Shown: piece by piece, positions 17,549 to 22,966 of the stretch
How positions within the stretch are numbered: position 1 is the first letter of the stretch
Layout of the letters: each line of letters starts with the position of its first letter
Source: SZAS-103 sp038226665
GTDB taxonomy: Bacteria > Pseudomonadota > Gammaproteobacteria > Xanthomonadales > Xanthomonadaceae
Length of the DNA: 22,966 nucleotides
NCBI GenBank assembly: GCA_038226665.1
Contig: JBBRQI010000026.1
Coordinates: 1-22,966 of the forward strand
Direction: 5' to 3'
Position numbers and translations under genes: made by a program
The notes under the pieces: generated by a model
What the model saw: the letters and a program-made list of their open reading frames with translations, nothing else
What the model was told of the DNA's origin: nothing
Databases searched by the model: none

Positions 17549-18205
17549 ATGACGGATACCACGCCCGACCGACTGCGGCTCACCGAGATTTTCCATTCGC
17601 TGCAGGGCGAAGCGCGCAGCGTCGGCTGGCCGACGGTGTTCGTGCGCCTCACCGGCTGCCCGCTGCGTTGCGGTTATTGCGACACCGCGTATGCGTTCCA
17701 CGGCGGGGCATGGTGGGAGATCGACGCGATCCTCAATGAAGTCGCCAAACATGGCGCGCGCCACGTCTGCGTGACCGGCGGCGAACCGCTCGCGCAGAAA
17801 CGCTGCATCGATCTGCTCGCGCGTCTGTGCGATGCCGGTTACGAGGTGTCGTTGGAAACCTCAGGCGCGCTTGATATCGGTGCCGTCGATGCGCGCGTCT
17901 CCCGCGTGGTGGACCTGAAGACGCCGGGCTCGTTGGAGCAGGCACGCAACCGCCTTGAAAACATATCGCTACTGACATCGCGCGATCAGGTCAAGTTCGT
18001 GCTCTGCGACCGCGCCGACTACGATTGGGCGCAGGTGATGTTGCGCGAACACGATCTGCCTGCACGCTGCGATGTGCTGTTCTCGCCGAGCTACGGACAA
18101 TTGCAGCCGCGCGAACTTGCAGAATGGATGCTCGCGGACCGCGTTCCGGCGCGCTTCCAGTTGCAGTTGCACAAGATCCTCTGGGGCGAGGAGATCGGGC
18201 GATGA
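17549..18205 (+). CDS. queE: 7-carboxy-7-deazaguanine synthase QueE
   Basis: A 218-residue radical-SAM enzyme that converts 6-carboxy-tetrahydropterin into 7-carboxy-7-deazaguanine, the third step toward preQ0 and queuosine. The three cysteines that bind the [4Fe-4S] cluster are Cys37, Cys41 and Cys44 (GCPLRCGYCDT, a CX3CX2C motif). The substrate-side N-terminal motif EIFHSLQGEA and the SAM-binding CVTGGEPL are present. The C-terminus ends LQLHKILWG, typical of the proteobacterial form. It lies ten bases upstream of queC in the same direction, so the two probably share a transcript. No queD gene lies in this window. Confidence 0.95.
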   Translation: MTDTTPDRLRLTEIFHSLQGEARSVGWPTVFVRLTGCPLRCGYCDTAYAFHGGAWWEIDAILNEVAKHGARHVCVTGGEPLAQKRCIDLLARLCDAGYEVSLETSGALDIGAVDARVSRVVDLKTPGSLEQARNRLENISLLTSRDQVKFVLCDRADYDWAQVMLREHDLPARCDVLFSPSYGQLQPRELAEWMLADRVPARFQLQLHKILWGEEIGR

Positions 18206-18215
18206 GCATGATCGA

Positions 18216-18899
18216 ATGAAGCGCGCCGTCGTACTCGTCTCAGGCGGCATGGATTCGGCGGTGGTGCTCGCACTCGCGCGTGAACAGGGTTTCTCGACCT
18301 ACGCCCTCAGCGTCGCCTATGGCCAGCGCCACACATCCGAGCTCGCCGCTGCCGCGCTCAACGCGCGGTCACTCGGTGCGATCGAACACAAGGTCGTCGC
18401 GGTGGGCCTGCGCAGCATCGGCGGCTCGGCGCTGACGGCCGACATTGCGGTGCCGGAACACGATTTCGGCGAAGCGCTCGAAACAGGAATTCCGGTCACC
18501 TACGTGCCCGCGCGCAACACCATCATGCTGTCGATCGCCCTCGGCTGGGCCGAAGTACTGGGTGCGGCGGACATCTTCTGCGGCGTCAATGCTGTTGACT
18601 ATTCCGGTTATCCCGACTGCCGTCCCGAGTTCATTGCCGCGTTCGAGATGCTTGCCAATCTCGCCACCAAGACCGGCGTTGAAGGTGCCGGCATCCGCGT
18701 GCACGCGCCGTTGATGCGGATGGGCAAGGATGCGATCGTGCGTGAGGGCGTGCGCCTTGATGTGGACTTCGCACAGACCGTGTCGTGCTACCAAGCCGAC
18801 GCCGACGGCCAAGCCTGCGGTCGCTGCGATGCGTGCCGCCTGCGCGCGGAAGGGTTCGCCAAGGCCGGCGTGCCCGACCCGACGCGGTATCGCGGATAA
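18216..18899 (+). CDS. queC: 7-cyano-7-deazaguanine synthase QueC
   Basis: A 227-residue ATP-dependent enzyme that turns 7-carboxy-7-deazaguanine into 7-cyano-7-deazaguanine (preQ0) using ammonia. The PP-loop SGGMDS is at residues 9-14 and the family block SVAYGQRH follows at 32-39. The C-terminal zinc site is formed by Cys191, Cys201, Cys204 and Cys207 (SCY...ACGRCDACR). Upstream start codons in this frame lie inside queE and would add foreign sequence, so ATG 18216 (MKRAVVLVSGG) is chosen. preQ0 feeds tRNA queuosine, and in some genomes DNA 7-deazaguanine modification; no dpd genes are seen here, so the tRNA route is assumed. Confidence 0.96.
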   Translation: MKRAVVLVSGGMDSAVVLALAREQGFSTYALSVAYGQRHTSELAAAALNARSLGAIEHKVVAVGLRSIGGSALTADIAVPEHDFGEALETGIPVTYVPARNTIMLSIALGWAEVLGAADIFCGVNAVDYSGYPDCRPEFIAAFEMLANLATKTGVEGAGIRVHAPLMRMGKDAIVREGVRLDVDFAQTVSCYQADADGQACGRCDACRLRAEGFAKAGVPDPTRYRG

Positions 18900-18910
18900 G
18901 CTCAGTCCGT

Positions 18911-18916
18911 TAGAAT
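18911..18916 (+). promoter_or_regulatory. Candidate -10 element for tRNA-Lys
   Basis: TAGAAT at 18911-18916 is followed by a GC-rich discriminator (GCGCG), as often seen at stable-RNA promoters, and would place a start about 30 bases before the mature tRNA. No convincing -35 hexamer is visible at 17 bases, so this is only a candidate. Confidence 0.3.
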
Positions 18917-18955
18917 GCGCGTCCGCCCAAGCGGCGCGGCAACCGTCCAACCTGT

Positions 18956-19031
18956 GGGTCGTTAGCTCAGTCGGTAGAGCATCGGACTTTTAATCCGCTG
19001 GTCCCGAGTTCGAATCTCGGACGACCCACCA
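18956..19031 (+). tRNA. tRNA-Lys(TTT)
   Basis: A complete 76-base tRNA with encoded CCA. The acceptor arm is GGGTCGT with ACGACCC, the D arm GCTC/GAGC, the anticodon loop CTTTTAA with anticodon TTT, and the T arm CCGAG TTCGAAT CTCGG. The outermost pair of the anticodon stem (T-C) is mismatched; the rest pairs. It closely resembles E. coli tRNA-Lys. Its 3' half is the target of an integrated element: the integrase gene starts 163 bases downstream, and the 40 bases 18986-19025 recur at 20424. Confidence 0.97.
18986..19025 (+). repeat. attL, left direct repeat within tRNA-Lys
   Basis: The anticodon loop through the 3' acceptor arm of tRNA-Lys matches 20424-20463 at 37 of 40 positions. The last 22 bases (19004-19025) are identical in both. 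The three differences are C in the tRNA versus T in the downstream copy. This is the standard footprint of tyrosine-recombinase integration into a tRNA 3' end. Confidence 0.88.
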
Positions 19032-19049
19032 TTTCGCAATCCAGCGGCA

Positions 19050-19069
19050 TCCATCGAACTCCATCGAAT
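19050..19069. repeat. Tandem 10-bp repeat between attL and integrase
   Basis: TCCATCGAAC is followed directly by TCCATCGAAT, differing at one position. Location between the attachment site and the integrase gene makes arm-type integrase binding sites a reasonable guess, nothing more. Confidence 0.45.
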
Positions 19070-19145
19070 GCCGTAAGAGCTAGATGTAGCAACGTTTCGG
19101 AGTCCTGGAGGCTCCAGAGAAAACGGTTGCTATCCAACATCAGGT

Positions 19146-19193
19146 GGGGGCAATATCGGGGGCCACTCACTACGCTCTCCAAGGGTTGCCCCC
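19146..19193. promoter_or_regulatory. Inverted repeat over the integrase translation start
   Basis: GGGGGCAA (19146-19153) is the reverse complement of TTGCCCCC (19186-19193), which abuts the integrase ATG at 19194. A second GGGGGC block at 19158-19163 makes an alternative partner. The structure would cover the AAGGG ribosome-binding site (19181-19185), or could be an autoregulatory operator. Confidence 0.4.
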
Positions 19194-20171
19194 ATGCCTC
19201 TCACCGATATTGCTGTACGCGGTGCTAAACCGGGTACGAAGCCATTCCGCTTGTTCGATGCAGGCGGTTTGTACTTGGAGGTAGCCCCATCGGGCGGCAA
19301 GTGGTGGCGACTGAAGTACAGGTTCGACAGGAAGGAGAAGAGGCTGTCTTTGGGCACGTATCCAGCAGTCTCTCTGAAGGACGCACGCGGCAAACGCGAC
19401 GCTACCAAGAAGCTGCTGGCAGATGGCATTGACCCTAGCGCGAGTCGCCGAGCGGAGCGGGCAGCTTCATCGAATACGTTCGAGGCGGTGGCACGAGAAT
19501 GGTTCTTGCGTCACGAGCCGGGTTGGGCAAAAACGCATTCCGACAAGGTCATCCGTCGTCTCGAATTGAACGTGTTTCCTTGGCTGGGAAGCCGGCCTAT
19601 CGCTCAGATAAGTGCCCCCGACTTACTCCAGGTCATGCGGAGGATCGAAGAGCGGGGCGCTGTCGATACCACGCATAGAGTGTTGCAATATTGTGGCCAG
19701 GTCTTTCGGTACGCAGTCGCAACAGGGCGCGCCCATCGCGACCCAGCAGCCGATTTGAAGGGCGCCATCCCACCTCCAATCCGGGAGCATCATGCAACCC
19801 TGACCGATCCACGCGCGGTAGGAGAGCTGCTACGCGCCATCCACGCTTACAACGGATCGACAATCACTCGATGCGCCCTGAGGCTAGCACCCCTATTGTT
19901 CGTTCGCCCCGGAGAACTTCGGCGCGCGGAATGGGCCGAATTCAATTTCGACTTGGCCGAATGGCGTATTCCGGCGAGCAAGATGAAGGCGGGCGCCCTG
20001 CTCACGCAGTGGAAGCAGTGCGCGCCATACAAAGTGCGGCGCGAAACAAGGAGTTTGCGAATTCAACTAACTCTACGCTTGTTGGATGAAGTTCGGTGGC
20101 TTGCGCGACCTGTGCGATCTCGGCGGCCCGGTCGTAAAACTCTTCCTGTCGCGGTTTGCAACGATTGGTAA
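19194..20171 (+). pseudogene. P4-type tyrosine integrase, C-terminally truncated
   Basis: A 325-codon frame. The first 264 residues or so are a normal P4-family island integrase: DUF4102 N-terminal domain (MPLTDIAVRGAKPG, LYLEVAPSGGKWWRLKYR, RLSLGTYPAVSLKDAR), a core-binding domain (TFEAVAREWF through VLQYCGQVFRYAVATGRA), and the start of the catalytic domain with the first active-site arginine in LFVRPGELRRAEW (Arg238). Similarity stops after WRIPASKMK (about base 19986). The downstream HxxR box, second histidine and nucleophilic tyrosine are missing, and the remaining 60 residues read as unrelated, Arg-rich sequence. Intact relatives are around 400 residues. It cannot catalyse strand exchange. 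Position next to tRNA-Lys shows it once directed integration there. Confidence 0.88.
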
Positions 20172-20241
20172 CGTGTCAGCCAGCATCCAGAACCAGGTCC
20201 TCTCTGCGCTGTTATTCTTGTTCCGGACCGTGTTGGGTATG
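20131..20241 (+). pseudogene. Fragment of an integron-type integrase N-terminal domain
   Basis: In a frame different from the P4 integrase, the residues VVKLFLSRFATIGNVSAS followed by IQNQVLSALLFLFRTVLGM read as the SAM-like core-binding domain of IntI-type tyrosine recombinases. My recalled pattern is VEAFLTHLAVERNVSASTQN then QALSALLFLYREVL. About 37 residues are recognisable. The segment LLDEVR in the other frame just upstream (about 20076-20093) may be its N-terminal helix after a frameshift. No catalytic residues follow: after LGM the sequence loses resemblance. It is a relic of a second recombinase, either from a chromosomal integron or from a single IntI-like gene. Confidence 0.65.
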
Positions 20242-20423
20242 TCTGTTCGACGATCAACCGAACACGATCATCGCAACGCATCAGCGCGCAGCTGCACGCC
20301 GCAGAACGCCGCAGAACGCGATGGCAAGAGCACCTGCGAGCTATCGATCACAAAGTAAAACAGGCTAATGTCCGCTAACAGGAGATAGCCTTACGCATCA
20401 ATAGGTTATTGATTTAAAAGGTA

Positions 20424-20463
20424 ACTTTTAATCTGTTGGTTCCGAGTTCGAATCTCGGACGAC
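20424..20463 (+). repeat. attR, right copy of the tRNA-Lys 3' half
   Basis: Forty bases matching tRNA-Lys 18986-19025 with three C-to-T differences; the final 22 (20442-20463) are identical. The next bases, ACCAT, recall the CCACCAT after the tRNA with two bases lost. The 5' half of a tRNA is absent, so this is not a second gene. Flanking sequence on the left (20380-20424) is distinctly AT-rich for this window. Confidence 0.88.
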
Positions 20464-20698
20464 ACCATCTGGTTGCAATGAATCCACAGATGGATTTTCG
20501 GTCGAATCGATCGAGAAATCAAAGCGTCGCGGCTGGCATTTCATCTGTCGCAGACGAAGTCGGATAAAGAAATGGCCGCAGGTTCGCAGCTTCACTAAGG
20601 CCTGGCCCCAACCCGATTCCTGATTGCTCCGGAAGAGCTTGGGACGTTGCGGCATTGGATTGAGCATTGTCGTGCACATGCTACCCAGACGGTATAAC
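20464..20698. other. Stretch without a recognised gene, right of attR
   Basis: No gene could be supported on either strand between attR and the attC-like block at 20699. A weak hairpin, CCATCTG (20465-20471) with CAGATGG (20487-20493), is followed by ATTTT and might be a terminator, possibly the original one of tRNA-Lys displaced by the island. An 83-codon frame on the minus strand (20428-20679) has no recognisable protein and no ribosome-binding site. Composition suggests decayed DNA. Confidence 0.5.
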
Positions 20699-20814
20699 GG
20701 TTAACTTCATGCGGGGCGGGGCAACCAGCGTGATATAGCCGCTGACTCCTCGAGGGACAGAGCTTGTGTGATGATTCGGCGAGGTCTCGCGAGCGCCCCG
20801 CCCAAACGTTGCGC
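20699..20814. repeat. attC-like imperfect palindrome, upstream copy
   Basis: The block starts GGTTAACTTCATG and ends CCCAAACGTTGCGC. The outer AAC (20703-20705) and GTT (20808-20810) fall where attC R'' and R' triplets would be. The arms share a 9-bp inverted match, GGGCGGGGC against GCCCCGCCC. Length, about 116 bp, is within the attC range. The core boxes deviate from consensus (GTTGCGC rather than GTTRRRY), so this is a resemblance, not an identification. Confidence 0.3.
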
Positions 20815-20868
20815 GCAAGCGTGGATAATAGGTCCCGCTTGTTCCCGCCACCTTCGCAGGAGACCGAA

Positions 20869-21303
20869 ATGCCCAATTTCGCAACGATGCTGAAAACCGA
20901 AATATCGCGCATCAGCCGCAAGGAGATCCGCAAGGAGACCGAGGCGCTCCGGAAAGCTTCGGTCGCCCAGCGTCATGCCATCGCCGCGCTGAAGCGCCAG
21001 GTCCAGGATCTCCAGCGCAGCCTCGGTGCCGTTGCGAAACAGGCGAAGTCGCGGACAGCCCGCGAAAGCCATGGCCCGACGACACCGCTGCGTTTCGTGG
21101 CGAAGGGCCTGGTCTCGCTGCGTGCACGGCTCGGCCTGTCAGCGCCCGAGTTGGCACGGCTCCTGTCCGTCAGCGCACAGACGATTTACAACTGGGAGCA
21201 GAAGAAAACCGTTCCCGGAAAACCGCAGCTGGGCGTCTTGGCCGAGTTGCGATCGCTGGGAAAGCGCGAGGCGCGCAATCGGCTGGAAACGCTGTCGCAA
21301 TAG
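20869..21303 (+). CDS. Small coiled-coil plus helix-turn-helix DNA-binding protein
   Basis: A 144-residue protein. Residues 1-55 are a charged helical region (ISRKEIRKETEALRKA, ALKRQVQDLQRSL) likely to form a coiled coil. A Ser/Arg/Gly-rich linker follows, then an Xre-like helix-turn-helix at about 81-135: GLVSLRARLGLSAPELARLLSVSAQTIYNWEQ, where the SVSAQTIYNWE helix would be the recognition helix. It ends KREARNRLETL. I recognise this architecture from proteobacterial accessory regions but know no proven function; it probably binds DNA as a dimer. AGGAGA (20857-20862) gives a well-placed ribosome-binding site. The gene stands alone between two attC-like palindromes and appears intact. Confidence 0.85.
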   Translation: MPNFATMLKTEISRISRKEIRKETEALRKASVAQRHAIAALKRQVQDLQRSLGAVAKQAKSRTARESHGPTTPLRFVAKGLVSLRARLGLSAPELARLLSVSAQTIYNWEQKKTVPGKPQLGVLAELRSLGKREARNRLETLSQ

Positions 21304-21360
21304 TCGTCCAGTTGGAAGGCGCGACTGCGTTTTGAACTGTTTTACTGCCGTGGCAAAGCA

Positions 21361-21435
21361 GCATCAACGCCAGCCCAAACGGCTGCGCCTCGAACCGGAA
21401 ATGCTCGCGCACGAGGCGTCCAAACGTTGTTCGCT
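21361..21435. repeat. attC-like imperfect palindrome, downstream copy
   Basis: The outer segments CATCAACG (21362-21369) and CCAAACGTTG (21420-21429) can pair through CAACG/CGTTG. An inner perfect stem is CGCCTCG (21386-21392) with CGAGGCG (21412-21418). Its right end shares CCAAACGTTG with the upstream attC-like block, so the two lie on either side of the helix-turn-helix gene. Evidence is suggestive only. Confidence 0.3.
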
Positions 21436-21445
21436 ATGATGAGCC

Positions 21446-22106
21446 ATGCTTCACGCCGACCCGCAGGAACTCCAGCGTGCGCCGATCTTCGCCATCGCGT
21501 TCGGCATGAGCGATCTATGCTGGGGCTTACTCTGCGCCATGATGGTCTGGAGCTATGGCGCGGCGATTACAACGCAGTCTTCGCGGAAAGTCCGAGTTGG
21601 TTCTTCGTCTATCCGCTCGGAACGTTCATCGCCGTGCCGTTGATCGCCTACGGCATCCTGCGCACGCAATTGTTCGACATCGACCTGCGCATCCGCTGGA
21701 CGATCCGGCAAGCGACGCTGGTGGCCGCGGTGGTCGCGCTCGTGCACGTCGTGTCGGAAGGCGCGGGGCAGTTGTCGTCGCACGAACTCGGCAACGTGGC
21801 GGGCCTGCTCGCCGCGGCGATCATCGTGTTCTTCCTCGCGACGCTGCAGCGATTCGCCGAACGTGTGCGGAAGCGGCAATGCCGAACACGCACAACACGC
21901 TGGAGCACGCCGCATTTCGCAAATTCCAGGTCTACCAGGCCACCGTTACCGACGCGCTGCCGGGCTGCATCAGCGAAAAGTAACGCGCACTGCTCCGCCG
22001 CCTGCAGGAGTCGCTGGGAATCTCCGCGGCCGATGCTGCGCAGATCGAGGCGGAATTGCGACAAGACAAGCCGAAGACGTCCACAGGTGCAGTAGCAAGG
22101 GTTTGA
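21446..22106 (+). pseudogene. Decayed membrane-protein gene (two frameshifts, one stop)
   Basis: Three frames joined give one recognisable integral membrane protein. Frame A (from 21446) has IFAIAFGMSDLCWGLLCAMM. Frame B (about 21545-21867) has GLELWRGDYNAVFAESP, then WFFVYPLGTFIAVPLIAYGI, LRTQLFDIDLRIRWTIRQAT and an AERV end after two further hydrophobic stretches. Frame C (21867-22106) has AEAAMPNTHNTLEHAAFR, KFQVYQATVTDALPGCISEK, a TAA stop at 21981-21983, then RALLRRLQESLGISAADAAQ and IEAELRQDKPK. The B-to-C junction fits loss of one G at GTG(G)CGGAA near 21867. The YGILRTQLFDIDLRI block is shared with membrane sensor-like proteins of unknown function. The 5' end is also truncated. Every break is simple, so decay is fairly recent. 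Confidence 0.75.
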
Positions 22107-22132
22107 TCGAAGACTTATCGGCCAGGACACAC

Positions 22133-22726
22133 ATGCGAACCTTTGTACTCAGAGCGCGGGCGGCATCCACGGACAGCCAGAAACTGTTGGCTTCTGTTGG
22201 CAAAGAGGCCCATGCAGAAATCCTGGCGCATACGCTGATGAACGCGATTTTCGTGGCTCAGTCGCATCGCGCGGATGTGGTGGTCTATCTTGTGTTGGAA
22301 AGCACCCAGGATTACTCCCGCGCGATCCGATTCGATGCCAACGCAATGCGCGACATCGGCGGCTTCGACGAGCAGACGCTGCTGGGCAAGGTCGCGAAGG
22401 CGCTGGACGCTTCCAGGGGCATGGGCAAGCAAGAGACGCGCCCGGTGGAATCGGGCATCACGGTGCGTACGTCGAGCTTCGAGCGGCTGGTGCAGGAGCT
22501 GGCCGATGAGCATCAGCTGTACGTGATGGACCTAAAAGGCACATCGATGCGGGACCAGGTATTCGAAGGCAACTCCTGCTTCTTGCTGACCGACCATATC
22601 CCGATGCCGAACAAGACCTTCCACACTCTCCAGCGCTTGGGTGCGAAGAAAATCACGCTGGGATCGACAATGCTGTTTGCCTCGCAATGCGTTGTGTTGA
22701 TCCACCATGAGCTGGATCAGCGATAA
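22133..22726 (+). CDS. trmY: TrmY-like SPOUT pseudouridine N1-methyltransferase (COG1901/UPF0217)
   Basis: A 197-residue protein of the DUF358/TrmY family. In archaea TrmY methylates N1 of pseudouridine 54 in the tRNA T-loop using S-adenosylmethionine. Landmarks that align by eye with the archaeal enzyme as I remember it: MRTFVLRA at the start; ILAHTLMNAIFVAQSHRADVV then VYLVLES (residues 30-57); GITVRTSSFERLVQEL (108-123); the SAM-loop segment LLTDHIPMP (151-159); and the C-terminal AKKITLG, SQCVVLIHHELD with Cys186. The fold is a SPOUT trefoil knot. Bacterial homologues are known as UPF0217, 'putative pseudouridine methyltransferase'. AGGA (22124-22127) precedes the ATG. The gene is intact, next to a decayed gene, in the region flanking the tRNA-Lys island. 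Bacterial tRNA normally has m5U54, so the substrate is an open question. Confidence 0.87.
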   Translation: MRTFVLRARAASTDSQKLLASVGKEAHAEILAHTLMNAIFVAQSHRADVVVYLVLESTQDYSRAIRFDANAMRDIGGFDEQTLLGKVAKALDASRGMGKQETRPVESGITVRTSSFERLVQELADEHQLYVMDLKGTSMRDQVFEGNSCFLLTDHIPMPNKTFHTLQRLGAKKITLGSTMLFASQCVVLIHHELDQR

Positions 22727-22776
22727 CGCTCGCATGCGTGCCCTCAAACGATCTCAGAAAAGAAGGGGGGCGAAAA

Positions 22777-22932
22777 ATGGCCCCGATTGTCCGAAGTATC
22801 AACGCGTCAATCTGTATCCTGACTACATGTGTGCGACACGAAGAGCTCGTGTTCGCGTTCTGCTTGAATGGGAGCGACCCATTCAGACCTCCGGACAGGC
22901 TTCGCGCCCGTCCATATCAACCTAGCGAGTGA
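22777..22932 (+). CDS. Short ORF, 51 residues, uncertain
   Basis: The product begins MAPIVRSINASICILTTCVR and ends RARPYQPSE; I do not recognise it. Support is a strong purine-rich stretch (AGAAGGGGGG, 22761-22770) six bases before the ATG, and a stop that overlaps the left arm of a downstream hairpin. Against it: short length, no homology I recall, and competing open frames on the same strand. It lies 50 bases after the trmY-like gene in the same direction. Confidence 0.3.
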   Translation: MAPIVRSINASICILTTCVRHEELVFAFCLNGSDPFRPPDRLRARPYQPSE

Positions 22933-22959
22933 AGTCGGGAACGCGCTTTCGGACTTCAC
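22929..22959. terminator. Possible hairpin terminator or repeat near window end
   Basis: GTGAAGTC (22929-22936) and GACTTCAC (22952-22959) form a perfect 8-bp stem; the inner GGGAA/TTTCG may add a few pairs. It overlaps the stop of the short ORF. No T-run follows, so it could equally be a repeat or operator. Confidence 0.35.
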
Positions 22960-22966
22960 CGCAATG

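Noticed and set aside
18216..18899. DNA 7-deazaguanine modification (dpd) system around queC
   Set aside because: queE and queC are present but no dpd-type genes follow; the pair is the ordinary queuosine-precursor set.
20424..20463. A second tRNA-Lys gene
   Set aside because: Only the anticodon-loop to acceptor 3' half is present; no 5' acceptor or D arm precedes it. It is an attachment-site duplicate.
20428..20679. 83-codon minus-strand gene right of attR
   Set aside because: It runs through the attR repeat itself, has no recognisable protein and no ribosome-binding site.

Overview
This is a GC-rich chromosomal segment from a gammaproteobacterium, most likely of the order Xanthomonadales (Lysobacteraceae or Rhodanobacteraceae). 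The call rests on gene order (yebC, ruvC, ruvA, kup, ruvB, ybgC, tolQRAB, pal, cpoB, queE, queC, tRNA-Lys) and on the style of the proteins. No genus is assigned.

Bases 1-18,900 are an ordered housekeeping block, all on the + strand. It opens with the 3' part of an ABC-F ATPase (YheS type), then an FmdB-type zinc-ribbon protein and aspS. A GNAT acetyltransferase and a small alpha/beta hydrolase follow, each joined to its upstream gene by a 4-nt ATGA overlap. Next come yebC and the Holliday-junction genes ruvC and ruvA. Two tandem Kup potassium transporters separate ruvA from ruvB. After ruvB comes the complete Tol-Pal envelope cluster (ybgC, tolQ, tolR, tolA, tolB, pal, cpoB), then two genes of 7-deazaguanine (queuosine precursor) synthesis, queE and queC. 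Several intergenic gaps hold palindromic repeats. One, an 18-bp perfect inverted repeat about 106 bp overall, supplies the last codons and the stop of ruvB.

Bases 18,956-22,966 are an accessory region anchored at tRNA-Lys(TTT). The 3' half of the tRNA is duplicated about 1.44 kb downstream (37 of 40 positions identical), marking a collapsed tRNA-targeted island. Between the copies lie a P4-type integrase that has lost its catalytic C-terminus and a fragment resembling the N-terminal domain of an integron-type integrase. Beyond the right copy are a small coiled-coil/helix-turn-helix protein bracketed by attC-like imperfect palindromes and a decayed membrane-protein gene with two frameshifts and a nonsense codon. 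An intact gene for a TrmY-like (archaeal-type, COG1901/UPF0217) SPOUT pseudouridine methyltransferase follows, then a short uncertain ORF.

The most interesting items are the bacterial TrmY homologue in the accessory region, the stacked recombinase remnants at tRNA-Lys, the palindrome that rewrites the 3' end of ruvB, and the paired kup genes inside the ruv cluster. I did not find a complete multi-gene defence or secretion system here. All family assignments are by reading and recall; no database search was run.
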